Source: JBMNEH01 sp050948665 (GTDB taxonomy: Bacteria > Bacillota > Clostridia > Christensenellales > UMGS416). Taken from it: DNA of 64,000 nt. The position numbers and the translations under genes were made by a program. This document shows, in pieces, positions 25,077 through 34,052 of this stretch. Position 1 is the stretch's first letter; each line of letters begins with the position of its first letter. The stretch is taken from contig JBMNEH010000001.1 in assembly GCA_050948665.1 (NCBI GenBank), positions 2,232,001 through 2,296,000 on the forward strand. Reading direction: 5' to 3'. Below the pieces are notes generated by a model that was given only the letters and a program-made list of their open reading frames with translations, ran no database searches and had not been told where the DNA came from.

Positions 25077-26189
25077 TTAAATGCGGTCTCCCTTGCGAAT
25101 AACCACGGGATTCTCTTGGGTGCCCTGGAGCACCACCTCATCGGAAACGGTGACCCCTCTGTCCAATATCACATGCTCTAAAATCACATTCCGGCCGATA
25201 TGACAGGCTTCCATCAATATACTGTCCCGAATAATGGTCCCGCCTCCCACGTCTACCATGCGGAAAAGCACCGAACCGGACACCGTTCCCTCGATATTGC
25301 ATCCGCTGGCAATCAGGCTATGGTTCACCCGCGCGGCGCCGCCGTAGGCAGTGGGGGGATTATCCTTTATTTTTGTACTGATTTGACGGTCTGTACGGAA
25401 AAGACGCTGGGCGATGGAGGGATTCAATAAATCCATGGAGGCCTGATAATAGCTCTTCAGGCTGCGGATCACACGTATATAGCCGGTGTACTCATAGGAA
25501 TAGATCTGTAAATCCCGGACCATGCGGGAAAGGATGTCGATAAGGTCATAACTGTTGATCACAGTGGATTGTTTAATTGCCCGGAGCAGAAGACTGGTGC
25601 GAATCACCATGATCTCCAGATACACATGGTCGCAGCCCTTGGCATTGCCGGGGGACAATACGGACACCCGGCCGCTTTCATCGGCTCCGACGCCCAAGTC
25701 AGCAGCATCGGCGGTTTGATGTGCCAACTGCTTCTTTGTAAGAAGGGTCACGTCCGCATTCATCTTCTCGTGATACTCTATCAGTTGTTCGATATCGAGA
25801 TTCGCCACAAGGTTGGAGGACGCGATCACCACATTTTCCGGCATAGTGCGGGTGATGAAGCCCATGTTCTCATTAAATTCCATCAGATTGATATAGCATC
25901 TTTGCCTGGCCAGATAATTGGCGGCGCCGCCCTGCATGGTGATCAAATCCTGGCTTTTCCTGGAAAGAGACCATTCCTGACCGGTGCCCAGATGATCAAC
26001 CAGCGAACGGTATTTATCCGAGGCAAACACGCCGATTTTCCGGATGCCGGAGTTCACAAAGTTGCTCAGGGCAAAATCTACCAGCCGGTAACGCCCTCCG
26101 AAGGGAAGGGTGTTGGCACCCCGCACCTCGGTAAGCTCGCCCAAATCAATGTCCGGGTTATTCAGAATCACGCCTACGGTCTTATTCAT
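25077..26189 (-). CDS. glgD: Glucose-1-phosphate adenylyltransferase regulatory subunit GlgD
   Basis: Non-catalytic paralogue of GlgC found in Firmicutes, forming a GlgC/GlgD heterotetramer. It keeps the fold (TLPFGGRYRLVDFALSN, left-handed beta helix with VILEHVILDRGVTV) but lacks the nucleotide-binding GGxGxRL at its N-terminus, which here reads VILNNPDIDLGELTEVR. Length 370. Its ATG overlaps the glgC stop (ATGA), ensuring matched subunit synthesis. Confidence 0.95.
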   Translation of the reverse strand: MNKTVGVILNNPDIDLGELTEVRGANTLPFGGRYRLVDFALSNFVNSGIRKIGVFASDKYRSLVDHLGTGQEWSLSRKSQDLITMQGGAANYLARQRCYINLMEFNENMGFITRTMPENVVIASSNLVANLDIEQLIEYHEKMNADVTLLTKKQLAHQTADAADLGVGADESGRVSVLSPGNAKGCDHVYLEIMVIRTSLLLRAIKQSTVINSYDLIDILSRMVRDLQIYSYEYTGYIRVIRSLKSYYQASMDLLNPSIAQRLFRTDRQISTKIKDNPPTAYGGAARVNHSLIASGCNIEGTVSGSVLFRMVDVGGGTIIRDSILMEACHIGRNVILEHVILDRGVTVSDEVVLQGTQENPVVIRKGDRI

Positions 26190-27322
26190 GCTTTACCTCC
26201 ATGTCGGGAGACCACCTGAATGTTCCCTTTGTCATGCGGGTCACCTATGACACGGCCCCGCTCCACCACGGCTCCTTCGTCAATAATGGCGTAATACACC
26301 TCAGCGCCGTCCTCCACAACTACGCCGCGAAGCAATATGGAATCCTGTACTTTCGCGCCCCGGCCGATGGTAACGTTGTTGGAAAGTATGGAGTGCTCCA
26401 CATCTCCCAGCACGCTGACTCCGTCGCAAACCAGGGATTCCGTCACATGCGCCTCCGGCCCCAAATACTGGGGCGGGGAATTTGCGGTATTGGAATAGAC
26501 GGGAAAACTCCTGTCCTGCAGCTGCAGGGGGTTCTTGGGATCCAACAATTCCATATTGGCCTCGTAATAACTGGAAATCGTACCGACATCCCTCCAATAT
26601 CCGTTAAAAGGGTATGCCATAAGATTCTTTCCCTCATTCAGCATATGGGGCAGGATATTTTTCCCGAAATCATTGCTGGATTCGGGATCGGCATGATCCT
26701 CCAGCAGCACCTCCCTGAGCACATCCCAGTTAAAGATATAAATGCCCATACTGGCCAAATTGGAGGGGGGAACCTTGGGCTTCTCCTCAAAGCGCACGAT
26801 TTTATGCGTTTCATCGGTAATCATAAGGCCGAAGCGGCTGGCTTCTTCCCAGGGTACCGTGATGCCGGAGATGGTCACATCCGCATGCGTCTGTTTATGG
26901 AAATCCAGCATTTGGTCATAATCCATTTTATAGATGTGGTCTCCGGAGAGGATCAGCACATATTCCGGGTCGTAATTATCGATAAAATCTATGTTCTGAT
27001 ACACCGCGTCGGCAGTGCCCTCATACCAGCTGGCGCCCAGGCGGCTCTGGTAAGGAGGAAGTATGGAAATGCCGCCGTCCATAGAATCCAGCGCCCAGGC
27101 GGCGCCGGTGCCGATGTAGGTATTCAACACCAGCGGCTTGTACTGGGTCAGCACGCCGACAACATCAATACCGGAATAGAAGCAGTTGCTAAGGGTAAAG
27201 TCAATAAGCCGGTACTTCCCTCCGAAAGTCACCGCCGGCTTCGCCACATCTCTTGTCAGTTCACCCAGCCGGCTTCCCTGCCCGCCTGCCAACAACATTG
27301 CGATCGTTTCTCTTTTACGCAT
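26186..27322 (-). CDS. glgC: Glucose-1-phosphate adenylyltransferase, catalytic subunit
   Basis: Makes ADP-glucose from ATP and glucose-1-phosphate, the committed step of glycogen synthesis (378 aa). The catalytic LAGGQGSRLGELT is at 9-21, with GGKYRLIDFTLSN, VLILSGDHIYKMDY, RFEEKP and a C-terminal beta-helix. Start 27322 follows AGGAGGT. The longer frame would begin within glgP. Position between glgP and glgD is within one operon. Confidence 0.97.
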   Translation of the reverse strand: MRKRETIAMLLAGGQGSRLGELTRDVAKPAVTFGGKYRLIDFTLSNCFYSGIDVVGVLTQYKPLVLNTYIGTGAAWALDSMDGGISILPPYQSRLGASWYEGTADAVYQNIDFIDNYDPEYVLILSGDHIYKMDYDQMLDFHKQTHADVTISGITVPWEEASRFGLMITDETHKIVRFEEKPKVPPSNLASMGIYIFNWDVLREVLLEDHADPESSNDFGKNILPHMLNEGKNLMAYPFNGYWRDVGTISSYYEANMELLDPKNPLQLQDRSFPVYSNTANSPPQYLGPEAHVTESLVCDGVSVLGDVEHSILSNNVTIGRGAKVQDSILLRGVVVEDGAEVYYAIIDEGAVVERGRVIGDPHDKGNIQVVSRHGGKA

Positions 27323-27356
27323 TACATATACCTCCTGACGCACATGAAATATCCGA

Positions 27357-29771
27357 TTAAAAGCCCTCCAGCCCCCATATATCCCGGGCATATTCCCGTA
27401 TACTGCGGTCTGAGGAGAAAAACCCGGATTTGGCGATGTTCACCAACTGCATCCGCCGCATACGGGGCTGATCCTTGTACAGTAAAAGAGCTTTCTCCTG
27501 TGCCGCTACATATGCATCAAAGTCCGCCAGCACGAAGAACTCGTCCCCCCACTGAAGGAGAGAAGCGGATATATCCTGGAACTGGTTGGTGTCACCCGGC
27601 AAAAGGTTCCCGTTGATTTGGTCGATAATCCGTCGAATCCTGGGATGGTTCACATAATAGTCGGAGGGGTTATAATTTTTGTTTCGACGTAACTCGGAAA
27701 TTTCCTTTGTTGTCAGGCCAAAGCGAATAGCGTTTTCTTCTCCCACTAACTGAAGCAATTCCACATTGGCCCCGTCAAGGGTGCAGAGGGTCACGGCCCC
27801 GTTCATCATGAATTTCATGTTCCCGGTGCCGGACGCCTCCTTCCCGGCGGTGGAAATCTGCTGGCTTATGTCGGCGGCGGGATAAATCATCTCCCCCAAG
27901 GTAACGTTCAGATTGGGCAAGAAAACCAACTTGATCACATCCCGGACGCCGGGAGTAGCCTCTATATGCCGGGAAAGAGTGTTTGCCAAACAAATAATAG
28001 ACTTGGCCAGCGCATAACCCGGCGCAGCTTTCCCCGCCATAAAGTATACCCGCGGCTCCATCGTCTCACCGTCAAGTATGCGGTTGTACGCGTCCATAAT
28101 CTGCATGATATTCAGCAGCTGCCGCTTGTAGGCATGGATTCGCTTTACCTGTACGTCAAACAGAGCGTCGGGATTCAGGGTTATATTCTGCGTTTTCCGG
28201 ACATAATCCGCGAGGTGCTGCTTCCGCTCCCTCTTAATGCGGAAAAATTCTTCCTGCAGCCCCGCGTCCCCTGCATAAGGCATCAGTTTCTCCAGCTCAT
28301 TGGGATCCTGCCGCCAGCCCGGGCCGACAGTCCCGTCCAGCAGAGAAGCCAGCCCGGGGTTGGCTTTCATCAGGAACAGACGCTGAGATATTCCATTGGT
28401 CTTGTTGTTGAAACGCTGGGGAAATACGCGATAAAAGTCCTTCAGCACGTCGCTCTTGAGAATCTCGCTATGGAGGCCGGCCACGCCGTTTACCGAATGG
28501 GATCCTACTACGGACAGGTCTGCCATATGGACAGTGTCGTCCCGTATGATAGCCATTCTGCTGATGGTAGCCATATCCAAGCTCTTGTCGCGGTAGAGAA
28601 AATCCATCCACCGGCGATTAATCTCACTGATAATCATATGCACCCGAGGCAGTACGGCTTTCATCAGGGATACCGGCCAACACTCCAGCGCCTCGGGCAT
28701 TACGGTATGATTGGTATAGGAGACCATTTTTACAGTCATCGCCCAGGCACTGTTCCACTCCATTTTCTCCTCATCCATGAAAATCCGCATCAGCTCCGGA
28801 ATACAGAGAGTGGGATGGGTATCGTTGACATGTATCCTGACCAGATCGTCAATCCCTTTTAGAGAGCCCTTGTGAGCGACCTTGTAATCCGCAACAATAG
28901 CGGCGAGACCGGCGGACACGCAGAAATATTCCTGCATCAACCGCAGTCTGCGTCCTTCAAAGGAGTTATCGTTAGGATAAAGCACTTGAGAAATGGACTC
29001 TGCCCTTGAAATGGCGGACAGACCTCCGAGAAAATCTCCCCGGTTGAAGGAACTCAGGTCGAAGCCCTTCGGGCTTTCCGCTTTCCACAACCGTAGCACG
29101 TTGACACTTTTTCCGTCCCGCGCAAGCGTTGGCAGCTCATAGGGCACCGCCCTGACACCCTCCCAGTGGGTCTGCCGAAAATACATCCGTCCATCGATAT
29201 AGTCCATATGCACGTCTCCGCCGAACTTTATGATAAAGCTGCGGTCACTCCGGCGGGCAGCCCAGGGATAGTCCCCCTCCTCCAGCCAGGTTTCAGGCAC
29301 TTCATGCTGGACGTTGTTCCAAATCTCCTGCTTCAGCAAGCCGCTGCGGTATAAAATGCCGTTTCCGTGGCCGTGAATTCCCAGGAAAGCCATCGAATCC
29401 AGAAAGCAGGCTGCCAGGCGCCCTAGTCCACCGTTTCCAAGGGCGGCATCATCCTCACAGGGCAGCAGTGTGTCTAAATCGATCCCAAGTTGCGTAAGAC
29501 CAAGGCGCACCGTGTCCTCCAATCCGGTGGCAAAAAGGGTATTGGTCAACATATTCCCGATCAGGAACTCCATTGAGAAGTAATAAACCTGGGGAGTCCG
29601 CATATCCCGGGAATCCGACTGCGCGAGCCTGCGGCGAAGTTCACCCGCAAGCAGTTCAGCCAATACTGCGTAGCGCTCCCTCGTACCGCAGTTCTTGGGA
29701 GTGCATCCATATTTTTCTATGCACCGATCAGTATAGCTTTGGGAAAAACTCTGTGGTGAATCAAATATCAT
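27357..29771 (-). CDS. glgP: Glycogen phosphorylase
   Basis: GT35 alpha-glucan phosphorylase (804 aa) releasing glucose-1-phosphate. The PLP-binding motif EASGTGNMKFMMNG contains the lysine at about residue 653. Other hallmarks are YYFSMEFLIGN, LGNGGLGRLAACFLDS and YTNHTVMPEALE. Its start overlaps the glgB stop by 11 bp. Being in the biosynthetic operon, storage and mobilisation are expressed together and must be balanced post-translationally. Confidence 0.98.
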   Translation of the reverse strand: MIFDSPQSFSQSYTDRCIEKYGCTPKNCGTRERYAVLAELLAGELRRRLAQSDSRDMRTPQVYYFSMEFLIGNMLTNTLFATGLEDTVRLGLTQLGIDLDTLLPCEDDAALGNGGLGRLAACFLDSMAFLGIHGHGNGILYRSGLLKQEIWNNVQHEVPETWLEEGDYPWAARRSDRSFIIKFGGDVHMDYIDGRMYFRQTHWEGVRAVPYELPTLARDGKSVNVLRLWKAESPKGFDLSSFNRGDFLGGLSAISRAESISQVLYPNDNSFEGRRLRLMQEYFCVSAGLAAIVADYKVAHKGSLKGIDDLVRIHVNDTHPTLCIPELMRIFMDEEKMEWNSAWAMTVKMVSYTNHTVMPEALECWPVSLMKAVLPRVHMIISEINRRWMDFLYRDKSLDMATISRMAIIRDDTVHMADLSVVGSHSVNGVAGLHSEILKSDVLKDFYRVFPQRFNNKTNGISQRLFLMKANPGLASLLDGTVGPGWRQDPNELEKLMPYAGDAGLQEEFFRIKRERKQHLADYVRKTQNITLNPDALFDVQVKRIHAYKRQLLNIMQIMDAYNRILDGETMEPRVYFMAGKAAPGYALAKSIICLANTLSRHIEATPGVRDVIKLVFLPNLNVTLGEMIYPAADISQQISTAGKEASGTGNMKFMMNGAVTLCTLDGANVELLQLVGEENAIRFGLTTKEISELRRNKNYNPSDYYVNHPRIRRIIDQINGNLLPGDTNQFQDISASLLQWGDEFFVLADFDAYVAAQEKALLLYKDQPRMRRMQLVNIAKSGFFSSDRSIREYARDIWGLEGF

Positions 29772-31671
29772 GAGTTGTCTCCTGTAAAATATTTATTGGT
29801 TCCAGGGCAAAAATCAACACCGAAAGCCCTGGTAAAACAAAGTTGATCGAGAGCGTTTTTCCATGAGAGGGGATCTTTTCCGCCGGGATCGGATCTTCGT
29901 TTCCCCTGCCGGTGCCGCCGAAAGCCTCCTCATTGCTGTTGAAAATCTGCCGGTAGGCGCCGGGCAAATCCACTCCGGTCCGGTATGCCCCGTACTCCAC
30001 CGGTGTAAAGTTGAACACCGCCACCAACGGCACGCCCTTCTCACTCCAGCGGGTGAAGCAATAAATGCTCTGGTCGGCGTTGTCGGCGTCGATCCAGGAA
30101 ATACCGGAGAAAGTATTATCCCGCTCCCAGAGAGAGGGGTTTTCCAGATATAGCCGGTTGAGCGCTTTCACGTATGCCTTGTGCCGGGCATGGGCGGGAT
30201 ACTTTAATAAAAACCATTCAAGAGGCTCGTCATAACGCCACTCGATAAACTGGGCGAACTCGTTCCCCATGAAGTTGAGCTTCTTCCCCGGGTGCAGCAT
30301 CTGCCATGCTATACACAGCCGGAGGTTGGCAAACTTAGCGGAATAATCCCCCGGCATACGCCCTATCAGGGATTTTTTCCCGTGAACCACCTCATCATGG
30401 GAAAAAGGCAGAATATACCCCTCGTCAAATATGTACATCATGGAAAAGGTCATCCGGTTATGAGAGCCCTTCCGGAACAGCGGATCCAGTCCCATGTACT
30501 GGAGGGTATCATGCATCCAGCCCAGTCCCCACTTGTAGTGAAAACCGAGCCCTCCTTCGGAAACCGGGCGGGTCACCTTCGGGTGGGTGGAAGAATCTTC
30601 GGCAGTCAACAGTACGCCGGGATACTCCTGGGCAATCAGCTCGTTGACCTTCCGCAGGAAATCCGCGGCATCGATATCTTCCGTGCCGCCGTACCTGTTT
30701 CGAAAGGCGCCGTCCTCCCGGCCAAAGGACAAATCCAGCATGCTGGCAAGCCCGTCTACCCGAATGCCATCAATATGAAAATTCTCCAACCAGTAAAAGA
30801 TATTGGATATGAGGAAACTCCAAACATGACGCTGAGAAAAGTCAAACCTCTGGGTACCCCACTGAGGATGCTCCAGTGAGCCATACAGGTGGGTGCCGTC
30901 AAAATTGATCAGCCCGTGGCCGTCCTTGCAGAAGTGGCCGGGAACCCAGTCCATGATTACCCCGATGCCTACGCTGTGGCAGGTATCCACAAAAGCCATC
31001 AGCGCCTCCGGCTGCCCCAGGCGGGCGGTAAAAGCATAATAACTGATGCATTGATACCCCCAGGACATATCCAGGGGGTACTCTGATACCGGCATAAGCT
31101 CAATATGTGTAAAGCCCATATCATGGGCATAAGCGGCAAGCCGCTTCCCGGTGGCGATGAAATCTATGCCGGCGTCATCGGTGCAGGCGGCGTCCCAGGA
31201 AGTGGGGGAAACCTCGTAGATGTTCAACGGCTTGTCAAGGCAATTCCGATTCTCCTGCCGCGCTTCCATCCAGGCGGCATCCGTCCATGGAAAATCCGCC
31301 GGCTTCCACACCTTGGAAGCGCTCTTAGGGCGAAGCTCCATGGAAAACCCGTAAGGATCCGCCTTCAGCCGGGTTTCTCCGTCCTGCCCGGTCACGGCAA
31401 ATTTATAAAGGCTGCCGGGGAGCAAATCAGGCAAAAAACCATCCCACACGCCGGTGGACTCCAGCCGGGAAAGGGGGGAAGCTTTCGGATCCCAGTTGTT
31501 GAAGGTGCCCACAACGGATACCGCCCGGGCATGCGGCGCCCAAAGGGCAAAGTAGACTCCCTCCGTATCTTTGCGCCGGGTGGGATGGGCTCCCAGAGTA
31601 TAATAAGCGCGGTATTGCGTCCCCTCCCCATAAAGGTATGCGAATACGGAGCCCGCCTGAACAAAACGCAT
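29761..31671 (-). CDS. glgB: 1,4-alpha-glucan branching enzyme
   Basis: GH13 branching enzyme (636 aa). An N-terminal CBM48 domain (GVYFALWAPHARAVSVVGTFNNW) is followed by the catalytic barrel with GIRVDGLASML (nucleophile Asp), LLTAEDSST (acid/base Glu) and FSHDEVVHGKKSL. I start at ATG 31671 (MRFVQAGSV) because GGGAGGTGGGAG precedes it and the promoter ends just upstream; the longer frame is excluded. First gene of the glg operon. Confidence 0.96.
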   Translation of the reverse strand: MRFVQAGSVFAYLYGEGTQYRAYYTLGAHPTRRKDTEGVYFALWAPHARAVSVVGTFNNWDPKASPLSRLESTGVWDGFLPDLLPGSLYKFAVTGQDGETRLKADPYGFSMELRPKSASKVWKPADFPWTDAAWMEARQENRNCLDKPLNIYEVSPTSWDAACTDDAGIDFIATGKRLAAYAHDMGFTHIELMPVSEYPLDMSWGYQCISYYAFTARLGQPEALMAFVDTCHSVGIGVIMDWVPGHFCKDGHGLINFDGTHLYGSLEHPQWGTQRFDFSQRHVWSFLISNIFYWLENFHIDGIRVDGLASMLDLSFGREDGAFRNRYGGTEDIDAADFLRKVNELIAQEYPGVLLTAEDSSTHPKVTRPVSEGGLGFHYKWGLGWMHDTLQYMGLDPLFRKGSHNRMTFSMMYIFDEGYILPFSHDEVVHGKKSLIGRMPGDYSAKFANLRLCIAWQMLHPGKKLNFMGNEFAQFIEWRYDEPLEWFLLKYPAHARHKAYVKALNRLYLENPSLWERDNTFSGISWIDADNADQSIYCFTRWSEKGVPLVAVFNFTPVEYGAYRTGVDLPGAYRQIFNSNEEAFGGTGRGNEDPIPAEKIPSHGKTLSINFVLPGLSVLIFALEPINILQETTHDI

Positions 31672-31693
31672 ACTCCCACCTCCCACATGAGGC

Positions 31694-31722
31694 AGTATAT
31701 ATAATAAACGGTAAGAAGTCAA
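31694..31722 (-). promoter_or_regulatory. Promoter of the glgBPCDA operon
   Basis: On the minus strand, TTGACT (31717-31722), a 17-bp AT-rich spacer and TATACT (31694-31699). No other promoter is evident down to glgA. Confidence 0.85.
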
Positions 31723-32388
31723 CTCTAGCGAGTGCGCTTTCCCGCCTTCCGGTCGGGGTGTTGGAGCTTCTCCGCGGGCTTGCCCGGTCTGTTTTTCTCT
31801 GCTATAATATTTTGCACGGGAGGGAGGGCAGTAATACAGGAACACAACGTAAAATCAGCCTGATAATAGCCTCGATATCAGCGTCGGCATGGATCCGCGG
31901 GCCGCGGAGAGGCGGCGGACGCCCTCCCGGAAGAAGCCGCTCTTCCTGAAAAAACGCGGGACCCTCTCGGTCTGTGCGGCCGAAGGAAACCCCGGACGCC
32001 GACAGCTTCCCACTCTGTTGGAGCGAAAACGGGGACAAACCCGGCCGAATATCCACGCCTGCGTAACCCGGAGACATATCCGCAAACGACAGGACGGAAA
32101 CATGCCGGAATTCATTATTTCCGCCGTGAATGAAAACGGGAGCCCCGCGGGTTATACCTGAATGTCAAAGAAGCCGGAGCCAGCGGACGGTCTGTGTGTC
32201 TGCCGCTGCCGGATCACGGTTTTTCGGCCGGCATTCATTGATCGAGGGAGTTTGTGATGGAGCTCCGCGACAGCGGATCCTGCTTTTGAAGGTTGATATC
32301 CGGAAATGGGATCCGCACCGAAAAAGACGTTTCGTTGATAGAATGAACATCCCCCGGGGCTTAGGCAACAGGAGAGACAGGAGAAAAG
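31723..32388. other. Gene-poor 666-bp interval
   Basis: No supported gene. Short open frames exist on both strands without ribosome sites. A stretch near 32102-32245 reads first MPEFIISAVNENGSPAGYT, then, in another frame, NVKEAGASGRSVCL before stopping; this may be a decayed gene, but I cannot name it. Confidence 0.45.
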
Positions 32389-33126
32389 ATGGAGCGATTA
32401 CTACAGTACATCGACTATTTTCAAACACCCGATGCCGCCTCCGTCCCGGAGACAGAAGAAAACTTTATCCGGGATTTGACCGAATCCGGGCTTGCCAATA
32501 ATCAATGGAGGGAGATACTCTCCCTCTATAATATCTCCTCCCTGCAGATGCAAAACGATACCTTCAGGGAGGAAATGGCTGCCGATGCGGATCTGCGCGA
32601 GCTGGGCGCACTGATGATGATGTATTGCAGATATCTGCAGATGATCGAACAGCGGCCGCTGCGCAGAGACGGAAAAAATTTCCTCCGCTGTCTGGAGCGA
32701 CTGAAGACCGTGCTGGAAGATCCGCGGACAGTTTCCGCTCTGAGCGTCAGTACCGATAATTTCCGGGCTTACGGGCAGAGTACCGACATACGGGAATATA
32801 TCCGGGTCAGTTCGGACGGCATACTGATACAGCGCCGCACAAGGCAGGGAGACGAAATGCCCTTTTATGAAGAGCACTACCTCTGCGATCCCCGGGAGGT
32901 GGCGGATTACTTCCTGAAACTGACGAGGGAATACTGCATCCAGTCACACCGTTCGGATTATCTCCGGTATGGCCAGAACGGCCGGTTTTGGCAGGCGCAT
33001 TACCACTTCAGAGAAAGTACCGGCATTATTGTAAGGTGGTCCTCCTTGCTGCCGCCTAACGGAGAGGCCATCATGCAAGGGCTCCGCGCCCTGGCGAATT
33101 TCCGTTATGAGCCTTGGGCTTATTAA
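32389..33126 (+). CDS. Hypothetical protein (245 aa)
   Basis: Not recognised. A soluble, acidic, probably mixed helical protein without signal peptide or membrane segment. An N-terminal helical half (LLQYIDYFQTP, LMMMYCRYLQMIEQRPL) precedes a C-terminal beta-rich half containing REYIRVSSDGILIQRRTRQG and ARYHF-like strands (FWQAHYHFRE, GIIVRWSSLL). GGAGAAAAG precedes the ATG. It lies 54 bp before the thioesterase gene on the same strand; a shared transcript is possible. Confidence 0.7.
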   Translation: MERLLQYIDYFQTPDAASVPETEENFIRDLTESGLANNQWREILSLYNISSLQMQNDTFREEMAADADLRELGALMMMYCRYLQMIEQRPLRRDGKNFLRCLERLKTVLEDPRTVSALSVSTDNFRAYGQSTDIREYIRVSSDGILIQRRTRQGDEMPFYEEHYLCDPREVADYFLKLTREYCIQSHRSDYLRYGQNGRFWQAHYHFRESTGIIVRWSSLLPPNGEAIMQGLRALANFRYEPWAY

Positions 33127-33180
33127 CAGGATATCCGGGAAATCAGCTCCTGAAGCTATTTTTTATATGGTGAAATCGCG

Positions 33181-33903
33181 ATGAGATACAAAAAAAACTT
33201 TTCCGTTATGATACACGATGTGGGATATAATGACTTGGCCCGCCCTTCGGCAGTGTGGCGGTATATGCAGGAAGCTGCAAACCACCAGCTGCGGGAGGAA
33301 AAGCCCACCTTTAAGGAGCTGCTGCAGGACGGGAAGACTTTTATTCTCAGCCGGATGCGGCTGGTTTGCGCTTCCCCTCTCCGTGCATATGAACACATCA
33401 CCGTAGAAACCTGGGATGCCGGCGGCAGGGGCGCCTCTTTTTTTCGGGGCTACCGTATTCTCCGCGGAGAAGAAACCGTGGCCGAGGGCGATTCCGTATG
33501 GGCTATGGTACATACCGCCGACCGTACGCTGTGCCGGGTAGACGAAAATCCCCTAAGCTATAGCCGGGATGATCCGCCAACCCTGCCCCTGCCTTCCCGG
33601 CTAAGGCTGCCGGAGGAGGGTTTTTCTCCCGCGGGAGAAAAAGAAATCCGCCTTTCGGATATCGACTTTTTGGGGCATATGAACAACACCCATTACCCGG
33701 ATATGCTTTGGGATTTCGTTCCGGAGGGCGAACGGCGTTTTCTTCGCTCCCTGATGATCGATTATCGGCATGACGCCCCCCTGGGCAGCCGGGTGGAAAT
33801 CACCCGCCGGGCGGAGGGCGACATTTTCCTCTTCCGTACTTTCCGGGACGGGCTGATCAATGTGGAGGCCCGAGCGGAAACCGGCCTGCTGCCCGAAGGC
33901 TGA
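33181..33903 (+). CDS. Acyl-ACP thioesterase
   Basis: Bacterial FatA/B-like acyl-ACP thioesterase (240 aa) releasing free fatty acids from acyl carrier protein. Two hot-dog domains are present: the first from MIHDVGYNDLARPSAVWRYMQ, the second with IRLSDIDFLGHMNNTHYPDM, which holds the catalytic Asn-His arrangement. No signal peptide. The ribosome site is weak (GGTGAAAT). In gut anaerobes such enzymes may tune membrane acyl composition; this is inference. Confidence 0.88.
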   Translation: MRYKKNFSVMIHDVGYNDLARPSAVWRYMQEAANHQLREEKPTFKELLQDGKTFILSRMRLVCASPLRAYEHITVETWDAGGRGASFFRGYRILRGEETVAEGDSVWAMVHTADRTLCRVDENPLSYSRDDPPTLPLPSRLRLPEEGFSPAGEKEIRLSDIDFLGHMNNTHYPDMLWDFVPEGERRFLRSLMIDYRHDAPLGSRVEITRRAEGDIFLFRTFRDGLINVEARAETGLLPEG

Positions 33904-33986
33904 AACACTCTCCCCCTGCCGGAACGTCATCCCCCGACAACGCGGGACGCTGAACCGAATTCAGAGCATAAGCGACCTCCCCATTA

Positions 33987-34015
33987 TTGACACTCCATGA
34001 AGTTCGTTGTACCAT
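33987..34015 (+). promoter_or_regulatory. Promoter of the MATE-galK operon
   Basis: TTGACA (33987-33992), a 17-bp spacer and TACCAT (34010-34015). Confidence 0.75.
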
Positions 34016-34052
34016 GATGAGGCGTGTCCGCGCACGTATAAAGGAGGCGCCT

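Noticed and set aside
26201..27616. 471-aa plus-strand frame
   Set aside because: Antisense to glgC/glgP with atypical composition.
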